A stretch of 64,000 bases of DNA, taken from Jejuia sp049889775 (lineage in GTDB: Bacteria; Bacteroidota; Bacteroidia; Flavobacteriales; Flavobacteriaceae). The notes beneath the pieces were generated by a model. That model ran no database searches. It worked only from the letters and a program-made list of their open reading frames with translations, and was not told the origin of the DNA. Positions 16,114-24,157 of the stretch are shown here, piece after piece. The translations under genes and the position numbers were made by a program. Where the stretch lies: contig JBMHCT010000011.1 in assembly GCA_049889775.1 (NCBI GenBank), forward strand, positions 186,001-250,000, read 5' to 3'. Position 1 is the stretch's first letter. Every line of letters starts with the position of its first letter.

Positions 16114-17766
16114 ATGTCTGAGAGTTACGTTCAAATTGATCCGAAAGATAATGTTATCGTTGCTATTACACCTCTAAAAGAAGGCTTGGTGGTCGAGGTA
16201 GCTGGTAAAGAGATTGTTTTAAAAGAAAAAATCAAGCAGAAGCATAAATTTACCTTACAGGATTTTGAGGTAGGTGACGAAATTTATATGTATGGTGTTT
16301 TAATTGGTAAGGCTACACAACCCATTCCAGAAGGTTGCGCGATTACTACCGAAAATGTAAAACATGCCTCTGCAGAATTTCAAGAAACCAAAGAGACCTA
16401 CACTTGGACGGCTCCAGATATTTCAAATTTTGAAGGTAGAACTTTTAATGGTTATTATAGAGAAGATGGTAAAGTCGGTACAGCCAATTATTGGTTAGTA
16501 ATACCACTTACGTTTTGTGAAAATAGGAATGTTGATGTACTTGAAGGAGCACTTTCCGAAAAATTGGGTTATGAAACCAAAAAAGATTTTGCTGTAGATA
16601 CCGATGCTTTAATTCAACAATATAAGTCAGGAGCTTCTAACGATGATATTTTGAACACCCCAATTATCACAACTAAAGAGGAAATGTCTAAAAATAGAGT
16701 GTTTCCAAATGTTGATGGTATAAAGTTTTTGAAACATGATGGAGGTTGTGGTGGTATTCGTCAAGATTCCGAAGTGCTTTGTAAATTATTGGCAGGTTAT
16801 ATTTCAAATCCTAATGTTGCTGGTGCAACGGTTTTTAGCCTGGGTTGCCAGAATGCTCAAATTAGTATGTTACAAGATGCTATTGATGCCATCGCACCAA
16901 ATAACACCAAGCCAGTTCATTATTTAGAACAACAAAGAAGTTCAAGTGAAAGATCTTTAATCGAAGAAGCTGTAAAACACACGTTTTTAGGTTTAGTTGA
17001 AGCCAATAAGCTTACAAGAAAACCTGCGCCACTAAGCAAGTTAGTGCTTGGTTTAGAGTGTGGTGGTTCTGATGGGTTCTCTGGAATATCTGCAAACCCT
17101 GCTTTGGGTTACGCGTCGGATTTATTAGTAGCTTTAGGAGGTTCTCCAGTATTGTCTGAGTTTCCAGAGTTGAATGGTGTAGAACAAGAATTGATAAATA
17201 GATGTGTTACGGATGTGGACTCGAAGAAATTCTATAATCTTATGCGTTCTTATTCTGCGGCAGCGGTAGCGGTAGGTTCTGGTTTTGAAAACAATCCATC
17301 TCCGGGAAATATTAAGGACGGTTTGATTACGGATGCTATGAAATCTGCAGGAGCTGCTAAAAAAGGAGGAACATCTCCAGTAGTCGAGGTACTAGATTAC
17401 ACCGAGCAAGTCACAAAACCAGGGTTGAATTTATTATGCACGCCAGGTAATGATGTAGAGTCCACTACAGGTTTAGTAGGTTCTGGTTGTAATGTGGTTG
17501 TGTTTACAACAGGATTGGGAACACCAACAGGAAACCCAGTAGCACCTGTGTTAAAAATGTCAAGTAATACCAATTTGTTTGAACGTATGAACGATATTAT
17601 AGATATAAATGCAGGAACGGTAATTAGTGGGGAAGACACAATTGCATCCATGGGAGAAAAAATACTAGATCATATTATCAGAGTAGCAAGTGGAGAAACG
17701 CCATCAAAAGCTGTACTTCATGGCAACAACGATTTTATTCCTTGGAAACGTGGAGTTTCACTATAA
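16114..17766 (+). CDS. uxaA: Altronate dehydratase (UxaA/GarD family)
   Basis: The 550-residue protein has an N-terminal SAF-type domain (about residues 1-90, ending near GCAITTENV) fused to the UxaA/GarD dehydratase domain. Family motifs include KHDGGCGGIRQDSE, SLGCQNAQ and LGLECGGSDGFSGISANP; the conserved cysteines fit a metal-dependent dehydratase. It converts D-altronate to KDG. The related GarD (galactarate) enzyme is the main alternative, but the tagaturonate reductase that follows supports altronate. The gene is 7 bp after eda and is followed by two palindromic repeats before uxaB. Confidence 0.87.
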   Translation: MSESYVQIDPKDNVIVAITPLKEGLVVEVAGKEIVLKEKIKQKHKFTLQDFEVGDEIYMYGVLIGKATQPIPEGCAITTENVKHASAEFQETKETYTWTAPDISNFEGRTFNGYYREDGKVGTANYWLVIPLTFCENRNVDVLEGALSEKLGYETKKDFAVDTDALIQQYKSGASNDDILNTPIITTKEEMSKNRVFPNVDGIKFLKHDGGCGGIRQDSEVLCKLLAGYISNPNVAGATVFSLGCQNAQISMLQDAIDAIAPNNTKPVHYLEQQRSSSERSLIEEAVKHTFLGLVEANKLTRKPAPLSKLVLGLECGGSDGFSGISANPALGYASDLLVALGGSPVLSEFPELNGVEQELINRCVTDVDSKKFYNLMRSYSAAAVAVGSGFENNPSPGNIKDGLITDAMKSAGAAKKGGTSPVVEVLDYTEQVTKPGLNLLCTPGNDVESTTGLVGSGCNVVVFTTGLGTPTGNPVAPVLKMSSNTNLFERMNDIIDINAGTVISGEDTIASMGEKILDHIIRVASGETPSKAVLHGNNDFIPWKRGVSL

Positions 17767-17775
17767 AGTTATATT

Positions 17776-17804
17776 ACCTGCAAGGTTTTTCTAACCTTGT
17801 GGGT
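17776..17804. repeat. Palindromic repeat, copy 1 (ACCTGCAAGGTT type)
   Basis: ACCTGCAAGGTT, a five-base loop, then AACCTTGTGGGT forms a stem with G-U pairs. This is the flavobacterial ACCTG(T/C)AAGGTT type of intergenic repeat. A short T-run follows, so weak termination after uxaA is possible. Confidence 0.65.
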
Positions 17805-17831
17805 TTTTCGAATTAAACAATATTTATAAAG

Positions 17832-17860
17832 ACCTGTAAGATTTTTAAAACCTGACAGGT
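17832..17860. repeat. Palindromic repeat, copy 2 (ACCTGTAAG type)
   Basis: ACCTGTAAGATTTTT and AAAACCTGACAGGT form an imperfect stem of the same repeat family as the copy 28 bp upstream. The two together fill most of the 111-bp gap between uxaA and uxaB. Confidence 0.65.
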
Positions 17861-17877
17861 ATAAAAAGAATTAACTA

Positions 17878-19314
17878 ATGCAAGAACTAAACAGAACAAA
17901 TAATTCAGTAAACACCTATACTGAGCGTATCGTGCAATTTGGAGAAGGTAACTTTTTAAGAGCCTTTGCCAATTGGATGATTCATGAAATGAATAAACAA
18001 GCAAATTTTGACGGTGGTGTGGTAGCCATTCAACCTATAAATCAGGGCTTAATAAAAATGTTGAATGATCAAGATGGCTTGTATACGTTGTACCTAAACG
18101 GTATTAAAAACGGTGAGGCGATTAGTGAGCATGAAATTATTGATTGTATTCAAAGAGGTATCAATCCTTACCAAAATTACAATGCATATTTGGCCTTAGC
18201 CGATAATCCTAGTTTACGCTTCGCTATCTCCAATACTACCGAAGCAGGTATTGCTTACAACGAAAATGATAGATTGAATGATGCGCCACCAAGTAGCTTT
18301 CCTGCAAAATTAACGTCTTTGTTACATAAGCGTTTTCAATACTTTGAAGGCGCTTCAGATAAGGGTTTAATTATTATTCCTTGCGAATTGATTGATAGAA
18401 ATGGCGATAATCTTAAGAAAATCATCTTACAATATGCTGAAGATTGGAGTTTAGGTGAAGACTTTGTGGAATGGATAAAAGAGGACAATATTTTCTGTAA
18501 TACGTTAGTTGACCGAATTGTTCCAGGATATCCAAGAGACAAAATGGATGCCATCACCAAAGAATTGGGTTACAAAGATAATTTGGTGGTTGAAGGCGAG
18601 CAATTCCATTTATGGGTTATTGAAGGACCTGAAACTGTAAAAGAAGAAATTCCTGCTGAGGCTTGCGGATTGAATATTGTATTCACAGATAATATGGAAC
18701 CTTATAGAACTCGTAAGGTAAGAATTCTAAACGGTGCGCACACGTCTCTGGTGCCAGTTGGTTATTTATACGGTATCGATAGAGTAAGAGAATCTTTAGA
18801 AGATGAGGTTGTTGGCGGTTTCTTAAGAGATGCCATTTTTGAAGAAATTTGTCCAACTTTAGATTTACCAGAGGATGAGTTAAATCAGTTTGCAAATGAT
18901 GTTATTGATAGATTTAGAAATCCGTATTTGGAGCATGCTTTAATAAGTATTTCATTAAACTCAACCTCAAAATACAAAACAAGAGTATTACCCTCAGTTT
19001 TAGAATATATTAAAAGAAAAGGCGAATTGCCACAACGTTTATTGTTCTCCTTAGCTGCTTTGATCGCATTTTACAAAGGAGATAGAAACGGTGAAGACAT
19101 TCCTTTAAAGGACGATCAATCTGCATTAGACTTTTTTGAGACGCAATGGGCAACAGGAGATATTGCGGCAGTTGCTAAGACTACACTCGAAAACACCGAT
19201 TTCTGGGGACAAGATTTAACACAATATGATGGTTTATTAGAAGCTGTATCTCAAAATTTAGAGGATATAGTTTCAAATGGAATGGAATCTGCTCTACAAA
19301 ATTTTGTAAAGTAA
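17878..19314 (+). CDS. uxaB: Tagaturonate reductase (UxaB)
   Basis: The 478-residue protein belongs to the mannitol/fructuronate dehydrogenase family. The N-terminal nucleotide-binding segment reads RIVQFGEGNFLRAFANWM, and the conserved active-site motif is RKVRILNGAHTSLVP. These features and the length fit UxaB-type tagaturonate reductase rather than shorter or differently spaced mannitol dehydrogenases. It reduces D-tagaturonate to D-altronate with NADH. Galacturonate isomerase (UxaC), its usual partner, is absent from the window, while an enzyme that can produce tagaturonate from L-galactonate heads the operon. The lactonase gene starts 3 bp after its stop. Confidence 0.88.
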   Translation: MQELNRTNNSVNTYTERIVQFGEGNFLRAFANWMIHEMNKQANFDGGVVAIQPINQGLIKMLNDQDGLYTLYLNGIKNGEAISEHEIIDCIQRGINPYQNYNAYLALADNPSLRFAISNTTEAGIAYNENDRLNDAPPSSFPAKLTSLLHKRFQYFEGASDKGLIIIPCELIDRNGDNLKKIILQYAEDWSLGEDFVEWIKEDNIFCNTLVDRIVPGYPRDKMDAITKELGYKDNLVVEGEQFHLWVIEGPETVKEEIPAEACGLNIVFTDNMEPYRTRKVRILNGAHTSLVPVGYLYGIDRVRESLEDEVVGGFLRDAIFEEICPTLDLPEDELNQFANDVIDRFRNPYLEHALISISLNSTSKYKTRVLPSVLEYIKRKGELPQRLLFSLAALIAFYKGDRNGEDIPLKDDQSALDFFETQWATGDIAAVAKTTLENTDFWGQDLTQYDGLLEAVSQNLEDIVSNGMESALQNFVK

Positions 19315-19317
19315 ATT

Positions 19318-20145
19318 ATGATAATAGATTCGCATCAACATTTCTGGAATTACGAACCCGTAAAGCATGCTTGGATAGACGATGAAATGTCCGTTATACG
19401 CCGCGACTTTTTGCCATCGGATTTAAAAGAGGTTTACAACGAAAACGGAATAGATGGTTGTGTTGCAGTTCAGGCAGACCAAACACTGGAAGAAACAGAT
19501 TTCTTAATTCAACTTTCAAAAGAAAATAGTTTTATACAAGGTGTTGTTGGATGGGTGGATTTACGAGACGATTCAATTGAATCAGTATTAGAGCAATATG
19601 CTGATGTTAAAGTTTTAAAAGGATTTCGTCATGTAGTTCAAGGAGAACCAGATCATAATTTTTTATTGAGACCAGATTTTTCAAAAGGCATTTCTGCACT
19701 AGAGAAGTATAATTTCACCTATGATATTCTGGTGTTTCCGCATCAATTGGGAGCGACTTTGGAATTTGTAAAACGTTTTCCTAATCAAAAATTTGTGATT
19801 GACCATATGGCGAAACCTTATATAAAATATGGTTTTTATGATGGTTGGGCTGCTTTAATGAGAGAAATTGGTAAATGTGAAAATGTACAGTGTAAAATTT
19901 CTGGAATGATCACGGAAGCTGATTACAAAACATGGTCGCCAGCGCAACTAAATCCATATATGGATTTAGTGCTTAAGGCCTTTGGAGCAGGTCGAGTAAT
20001 GTTTGGTTCCGATTGGCCAGTATGTCTAGTAGCAGGAAACTATAAACAAGTAAAAACAATAGTAACAGATTTTATCTCGGAATTGTCCACAAATGAGCAA
20101 GACGCCATTATGGGTAAAAATGCAGTTCAGTTTTACAATCTTTAA
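19318..20145 (+). CDS. Sugar lactonase, amidohydrolase family (L-fucono-/L-galactonolactonase-like)
   Basis: The 275-residue TIM-barrel metal hydrolase begins with MIIDSHQHFW (HxH metal site), continues with FVIDHMAKP and ends its barrel with MFGSDWPVC (metal/catalytic Asp). This is the signature of the L-fuconolactonase / L-rhamnonolactonase group. L-fucose is 6-deoxy-L-galactose, and enzymes of this group can be expected to accept L-galactonolactone. Between uxaB (3-bp gap) and an SDR dehydrogenase (11-bp gap), the simplest role is opening the lactone made by the SDR to give L-galactonate. There is no signal peptide, so it is cytoplasmic. Confidence 0.82.
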   Translation: MIIDSHQHFWNYEPVKHAWIDDEMSVIRRDFLPSDLKEVYNENGIDGCVAVQADQTLEETDFLIQLSKENSFIQGVVGWVDLRDDSIESVLEQYADVKVLKGFRHVVQGEPDHNFLLRPDFSKGISALEKYNFTYDILVFPHQLGATLEFVKRFPNQKFVIDHMAKPYIKYGFYDGWAALMREIGKCENVQCKISGMITEADYKTWSPAQLNPYMDLVLKAFGAGRVMFGSDWPVCLVAGNYKQVKTIVTDFISELSTNEQDAIMGKNAVQFYNL

Positions 20146-20156
20146 AAATAAACTTT

Positions 20157-20948
20157 ATGGATTTAGGATTAAAAGGAAAAATAGTTGTTGTAACAGGATC
20201 AGCGGGTATTAAGGGTAGCATAGGAGAAACAATAGTGCAGCATTTAGCAGCAGAAGGTGCAATTCCTGTAATTGTAGACAGAAACGCCAGAGGTTTTGGT
20301 TACGCTGAGGAACTTCAAAATAAAGGTATAGATTCTATTTTTATCCAAACAGATTTATCGGATTACAAACAAATAGAAGCCGCAGCTAAAACTATAGAAG
20401 AAAAATATGGTCGTGTAGATGCATTAATTAATAACGTTGGCGTTAATGATGGTGCAGGTTTAGATAGTTCTATGGAAGATTTTATGTATTCCTTAAAGTT
20501 GAATATGGTAAGTTTCTTTGCTATGACAAAATACTGCTTACCTATGATCAAAAAAGCAAAAGGTAATATTTTAAACATTGGCTCTAAAGTAGCATTAACA
20601 GGTCAAGGTGGAACATCTGGTTATGCAGCCTCAAAAGGAGGTGTTTTTGGGTTGACTAGAGAGTGGGCAGTAGACTTGATTAAAGAAGGCATTCGCTCTA
20701 ATGCCATTGTAATTGCAGAAAGTTGGACACCAGCTTATGATAACTGGATAAAAACTTTGGACAACGGCAAGGAAAAATTAAAGTCAATAGTAAAGAAAAT
20801 TCCTTTAGAAAATAGAATGACAACACCAGCTGAAATAGCGGACCAGTGTTTATTTACAATATCAGAGAAATCGTCGCATACCACGGGTCAGTTTATTACT
20901 GTGGATGGTGGTTATGTTAATTTAGATAGATCTTTATTGACAGAATAA
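20157..20948 (+). CDS. SDR-family sugar 1-dehydrogenase (L-fucose/L-galactose dehydrogenase-like)
   Basis: The 263-residue classical short-chain dehydrogenase has an N-terminal VTGSAGIKGSIGE cofactor loop, NNVG motif, catalytic Ser in NIGSKVALTG and YxxxK in SGYAASKGG. The cofactor loop is longer than the usual TGxxxGxG. By context it oxidises an aldose at C1 to a lactone, with the preceding lactonase as next step. L-galactose is the expected substrate if the pathway model is right; L-fucose may also be accepted. A strong terminator follows, ending this transcription unit. Confidence 0.75.
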   Translation: MDLGLKGKIVVVTGSAGIKGSIGETIVQHLAAEGAIPVIVDRNARGFGYAEELQNKGIDSIFIQTDLSDYKQIEAAAKTIEEKYGRVDALINNVGVNDGAGLDSSMEDFMYSLKLNMVSFFAMTKYCLPMIKKAKGNILNIGSKVALTGQGGTSGYAASKGGVFGLTREWAVDLIKEGIRSNAIVIAESWTPAYDNWIKTLDNGKEKLKSIVKKIPLENRMTTPAEIADQCLFTISEKSSHTTGQFITVDGGYVNLDRSLLTE

Positions 20949-20967
20949 AACACATATGTTATGTAAT

Positions 20968-21006
20968 AAAAGACAAAATGAGCATCACGTTGATTTTGTC
21001 TTTTTT
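20968..21006 (+). terminator. Rho-independent terminator after the SDR gene
   Basis: AAAAGACAAAAT (20968-20979) pairs with ATTTTGTCTTTT (20993-21004), followed by more T. It separates the enzyme genes from the permease gene, which would then need read-through or a promoter in the remaining 37 bp. Confidence 0.88.
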
Positions 21007-21043
21007 ATTTTGCATTTGCTAAAAACTAACCCAACTAATAATT

Positions 21044-22372
21044 ATGAGTACATCAAAAAAAATACCTGTTGTTAGAAAGGAATTATTGTTTCCTTTTATA
21101 ATAATAACATCTCTTTTTGCCCTTTGGGGAATAGCCAACGATTTAACAAATCCGATGGTGTCAGCTTTTAAGAAAGTTATGCCCGAGCTATCGAACGTTC
21201 AAGCGTCATTAGTACAATTTGCATTTTATTTTGGATATTTTTTTATGGCACTTCCAGCCGCTTTATTTATTAGAAAATTTAGTTACAAGTCTGGAATTAT
21301 ATTAGGATTATGTCTTTATGCTATTGGTGCTTTCTTGTTTTATCCTGCTGCAGCCAACGAGGAGTTTAATTTCTTCCTAATTTCATTATGGGTTATAACC
21401 TGTGGACTAGCATTTTTGGAGACCACATCTAATCCGTTAATTTTAGCTTTAGGTGATAGTGAAACGGCAACGCAGAGGTTAAATTTGGCGCAGGCATTCA
21501 ATCCAATAGGGTCCCTTACGGGTATGATTATTGCACAAGTGTTTGTTATAGGTGCGTTACGTTCTGATGACTACACAGAAGAAGCTTACAACGCCTTAAC
21601 AGGAGAAGAACTTGCGGCAATTCGTGAAAATGATTTAGGTGTAATTAGTGTACCATATATAGCTCTAGGTGTTTTAGTTTTAGTGATTATGGGGATAATT
21701 ATAGCTACAAAAATGCCTAAAACAGCCGAGGAGGATAAAATGTCTTTATCAGAGTCTTTTAAAAAACTATTTGCTAATGGTAACTATTTGCAAGGAGTTT
21801 TAAGTCAGGCGTTTTATGTGGGAGCCCAAATTATGTGTTGGACTTACATTTTCCAATATGTAGATAATATAAATGATACTTATGGTACTGAGTATACAGC
21901 AACCTATTTTAATATTGCTGCCATGATTTCATTTTTAATAGGTCGTTGGATTGGTACAGCTTTAATGAAAAAAGTAAACCCTTCAAGGCTTTTAATGCTC
22001 TTCGGTATCGGTGGAGTAATTATGTGTGCAGGAGCTATACTGTTCTCTGGATTGGTGGGACTTCTTTGTTTAGTAGGCATCTCGGTATTCATGTCCATAA
22101 TGTTCCCAACAATTTACGGAATTGCGCTTAAGGATATGGGTGATGAGGCTAAAATAGGTTCTGCAGGATTGGTTATGGCTATTGTTGGAGGAGCTCTAAT
22201 GCCAGTTGCTCAAGGTGCAATTTTAGACTGGGGAGGAGATGGTTTTAATGATGTTAGTGTGTTAGGTTTTATCCCAGAGGTTAACTTTTCATTTATATTA
22301 CCATTAATCTGTTTAGCCGTTGTAGCTTTATATGGATATAGTAGTTTCAAAAGAAATTTAAAAAACATATAA
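21044..22372 (+). CDS. fucP: FucP-type L-fucose/L-galactose:H+ symporter (MFS)
   Basis: The 442-residue polytopic membrane protein has about 12 hydrophobic segments and opens with the FucP signature region LFALWGIANDLTNPMVSAFKKVMP, here split as LFALWGIANDLTNP followed by MVSAFKKV. QFAFYFGYFFMALPAALF and ETTSNPLI are also typical of the fucose/glucose/galactose permease family. It would import L-galactose (or L-fucose) across the inner membrane with protons. It shares TAATG with the mutarotase gene, so the two are translationally coupled. Substrate preference cannot be read from sequence. Confidence 0.85.
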   Translation: MSTSKKIPVVRKELLFPFIIITSLFALWGIANDLTNPMVSAFKKVMPELSNVQASLVQFAFYFGYFFMALPAALFIRKFSYKSGIILGLCLYAIGAFLFYPAAANEEFNFFLISLWVITCGLAFLETTSNPLILALGDSETATQRLNLAQAFNPIGSLTGMIIAQVFVIGALRSDDYTEEAYNALTGEELAAIRENDLGVISVPYIALGVLVLVIMGIIIATKMPKTAEEDKMSLSESFKKLFANGNYLQGVLSQAFYVGAQIMCWTYIFQYVDNINDTYGTEYTATYFNIAAMISFLIGRWIGTALMKKVNPSRLLMLFGIGGVIMCAGAILFSGLVGLLCLVGISVFMSIMFPTIYGIALKDMGDEAKIGSAGLVMAIVGGALMPVAQGAILDWGGDGFNDVSVLGFIPEVNFSFILPLICLAVVALYGYSSFKRNLKNI

Positions 22373-22713
22373 TGACAAAACGATATTGCTACGCCTGTGA
22401 TTTAAAAGACGACTCAAAATTGATTGAAGAGTATAAAGCATATCATGCTGAAGGTAAAGCATGGCCAGAAATAACCAAAAGTATAAAGGATGCTGGTATT
22501 ATAGATATGCAAATTTACCTTACAGGAAATCGTATGTTTATGATTATGGAAGTTGACGACACTTTCGATCCTGAGAAAAAGGCAGAAATGGATGCTAACA
22601 ACCCTAAAGTACAAGAATGGGAAGACCTGATGTGGGATTATCAACAAGAACTACCATGGGCCGCAAAAGGAGAAAAATGGATTCCATTGGATAAAATATT
22701 CCAGCTAAAGTAG
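22372..22713 (+). CDS. RhaM-type sugar mutarotase (L-rhamnose/L-fucose mutarotase family)
   Basis: The 113-residue protein is full length for the RhaM (YiiL, former DUF718) family: RYCYACDLKDD start, EEYKAYHAEGKAWPE with the expected catalytic His (about 25), and the C-terminal WAAKGEKWIPLDKIF. These enzymes interconvert anomers of L-rhamnose or related L-sugars. Its start codon overlaps the permease stop by one base. No rhamnose isomerase, kinase or aldolase gene is present, so a role on L-galactose or L-fucose is more likely here. Confidence 0.82.
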   Translation: MTKRYCYACDLKDDSKLIEEYKAYHAEGKAWPEITKSIKDAGIIDMQIYLTGNRMFMIMEVDDTFDPEKKAEMDANNPKVQEWEDLMWDYQQELPWAAKGEKWIPLDKIFQLK

Positions 22714-22742
22714 AATTTTATTATTTGATTATATAGCACGAG

Positions 22743-22781
22743 GCACTTATTGCAAGTTTATTAAGCAATAGGTGCTTTTTA
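22743..22781 (+). terminator. Rho-independent terminator just upstream of the GH28-like gene
   Basis: GCACTTATTGC (22743-22753) pairs with GCAATAGGTGC (22765-22775), followed by TTTTTAATTTT. It lies 30 bp after the mutarotase stop and only about 11 bp before the GH28-like ATG. This rules out the in-frame upstream start at 22772, which lies inside the hairpin. Confidence 0.88.
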
Positions 22782-22792
22782 ATTTTAGAACT

Positions 22793-24157
22793 ATGAAACA
22801 GTATACTTTTATTTTATGTTTGATATGGCTTTTTAATGTACAATCACAAAATTATAATGTGAAGCGATTCGGAGCGGTAAACGACGGATTGACATTGAAC
22901 ACTAAAGCTATTCAAAGCGCTATAGATACCTGTGCTAAAAATGGTGGAGGAAAGGTAGAGCTAATAGGTGGTGGCAAATACTTAACAGGAACAATTTATT
23001 TGAAAAGTAATGTAACATTACATGTCGGAAATGGTACTGTGTTATTGGGAAGTCCTAATTACGAAGATTACACTACAGATACCCACAAGAATATGTATAA
23101 AAATGAACCGCATATGAATCGCTGCCTAATTTTTGCTAAAGGAGCAAAATCAATTGCTATTGAAGGATATGGTACTATTGATGGTAATGGATATCGTTCT
23201 AATTTTTCAAAAGGTCGTCCAATGCTAATTCGGTTTTTAAATTGTGAAGATATCCATGTAAATGATATAACACTTCTTAATCCTGCTGCTTGGACCTCAG
23301 CTTGGTTGTACTGCAATAATATTAGTGTTAATGGGATAACCATTAAAAGTAGGGTGAACAATAATGGTGATGGGTTAGATTTTGATGGTTGCACTAATGT
23401 TAGAGTTACTAATAGTAATTTTGATAATAGCGATGATAGTATTTGTTTACAAGCATCTAGACCAAATAAACCTTGTAAAAATATCACAATAAGTAATTGT
23501 GTATTCAGCACGAAGTGGGGTGGAATGCGTATTGGATTATTGTCTAGAGGCAATATAGAATCTGTTGCGGTAACAAACTGTGTGTTTAGAGATATTCAGG
23601 ACTCTGGACTTAAAATTCAGCAAAATGAAGGCGGTGAAATGAAAAACATGGTGTTTTCTAATTTAGTAATGGAAAATGTTCCAAGACCAATATTTATGAC
23701 GTTTTGCCAGCAGCGCGCGTCGGTAGAAACTCCAGAAGGGGAATATGAACCATTAAATCGCATGCATAATTTTTTATTCAGTAATATAGTAGTTGATAAT
23801 TCTAAAGGTGATAAAAACTCAGCGTTTTTTTTAACAGGCTTCCCAAATCATTATATTGAAGATGTAACAATCAAGGATGTTCAGTTTGTAATTTCTGGTG
23901 GCGGTACAAAAGAAGATGCTGATAAAATAGTAAAGGAGTACACTTTGGATGTGCTTAAAGGATGGTGGCCAGAGTTTGGTAAAGTAGGAACGCTGCCTTC
24001 ATGTGGAATCTATGCGAGGCATATTGATGGACTTACATTGGAGAATATAACGATAAAAGCAATAAACAAGGATGCCCGTGTGCCTGTAATGATTGACGAT
24101 GTGAAACATTATTCAATTAATAGCATAAAATATAATTACGAAAATTTTAAGCTTTAA
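22793..24157 (+). CDS. GH28-fold secreted enzyme with altered active-site residues
   Basis: The start at ATG 22793 gives a signal peptide (MKQYTFILCLIWLFNVQS). The 454-residue protein begins with YNVKRFGAVNDGLTLNTKAI and shows right-handed beta-helix repeats typical of GH28. The acidic residues are kept: NGDGLDFDG (Asp about 193/196) and NSDDSICL (Asp 214/215). But the polygalacturonase GHG motif reads KWGGMRIG (no His, about 241-248), and the R-I-K uronate-binding triad reads G-L-K-I-Q (about 272-276). In polygalacturonases these residues contact the galacturonate carboxylate, so a neutral substrate is suggested. It may be an exo-galactosidase for this locus. Activity is untested; a non-catalytic role is possible. 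Confidence 0.75.
   Translation: MKQYTFILCLIWLFNVQSQNYNVKRFGAVNDGLTLNTKAIQSAIDTCAKNGGGKVELIGGGKYLTGTIYLKSNVTLHVGNGTVLLGSPNYEDYTTDTHKNMYKNEPHMNRCLIFAKGAKSIAIEGYGTIDGNGYRSNFSKGRPMLIRFLNCEDIHVNDITLLNPAAWTSAWLYCNNISVNGITIKSRVNNNGDGLDFDGCTNVRVTNSNFDNSDDSICLQASRPNKPCKNITISNCVFSTKWGGMRIGLLSRGNIESVAVTNCVFRDIQDSGLKIQQNEGGEMKNMVFSNLVMENVPRPIFMTFCQQRASVETPEGEYEPLNRMHNFLFSNIVVDNSKGDKNSAFFLTGFPNHYIEDVTIKDVQFVISGGGTKEDADKIVKEYTLDVLKGWWPEFGKVGTLPSCGIYARHIDGLTLENITIKAINKDARVPVMIDDVKHYSINSIKYNYENFKL

Noticed and set aside
13260..20948. A D-galacturonate (pectin) catabolic operon
   Set aside because: uxaA, uxaB, kdgK and eda would fit, but there is no UxaC or pectin lyase here. The LgoD-like gene, lactonase, SDR, FucP and the galactan enzymes point to L-galactose. 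A UxaC outside the window could still allow both uses.
19318..22713. A pure L-fucose or L-rhamnose pathway
   Set aside because: Lactonase, FucP and the RhaM-type mutarotase would fit, but 6-deoxy sugars cannot give the KDPG that KdgK and Eda handle, and no fucose or rhamnose isomerase, kinase or aldolase is seen.
22772..22792. Upstream in-frame start of the GH28-like gene at 22772
   Set aside because: It lies inside the terminator hairpin and would put extra residues before a clean signal peptide.
23068..23553. A 161-codon minus-strand ORF
   Set aside because: It lies fully inside the GH28-like gene with no protein-like motifs.
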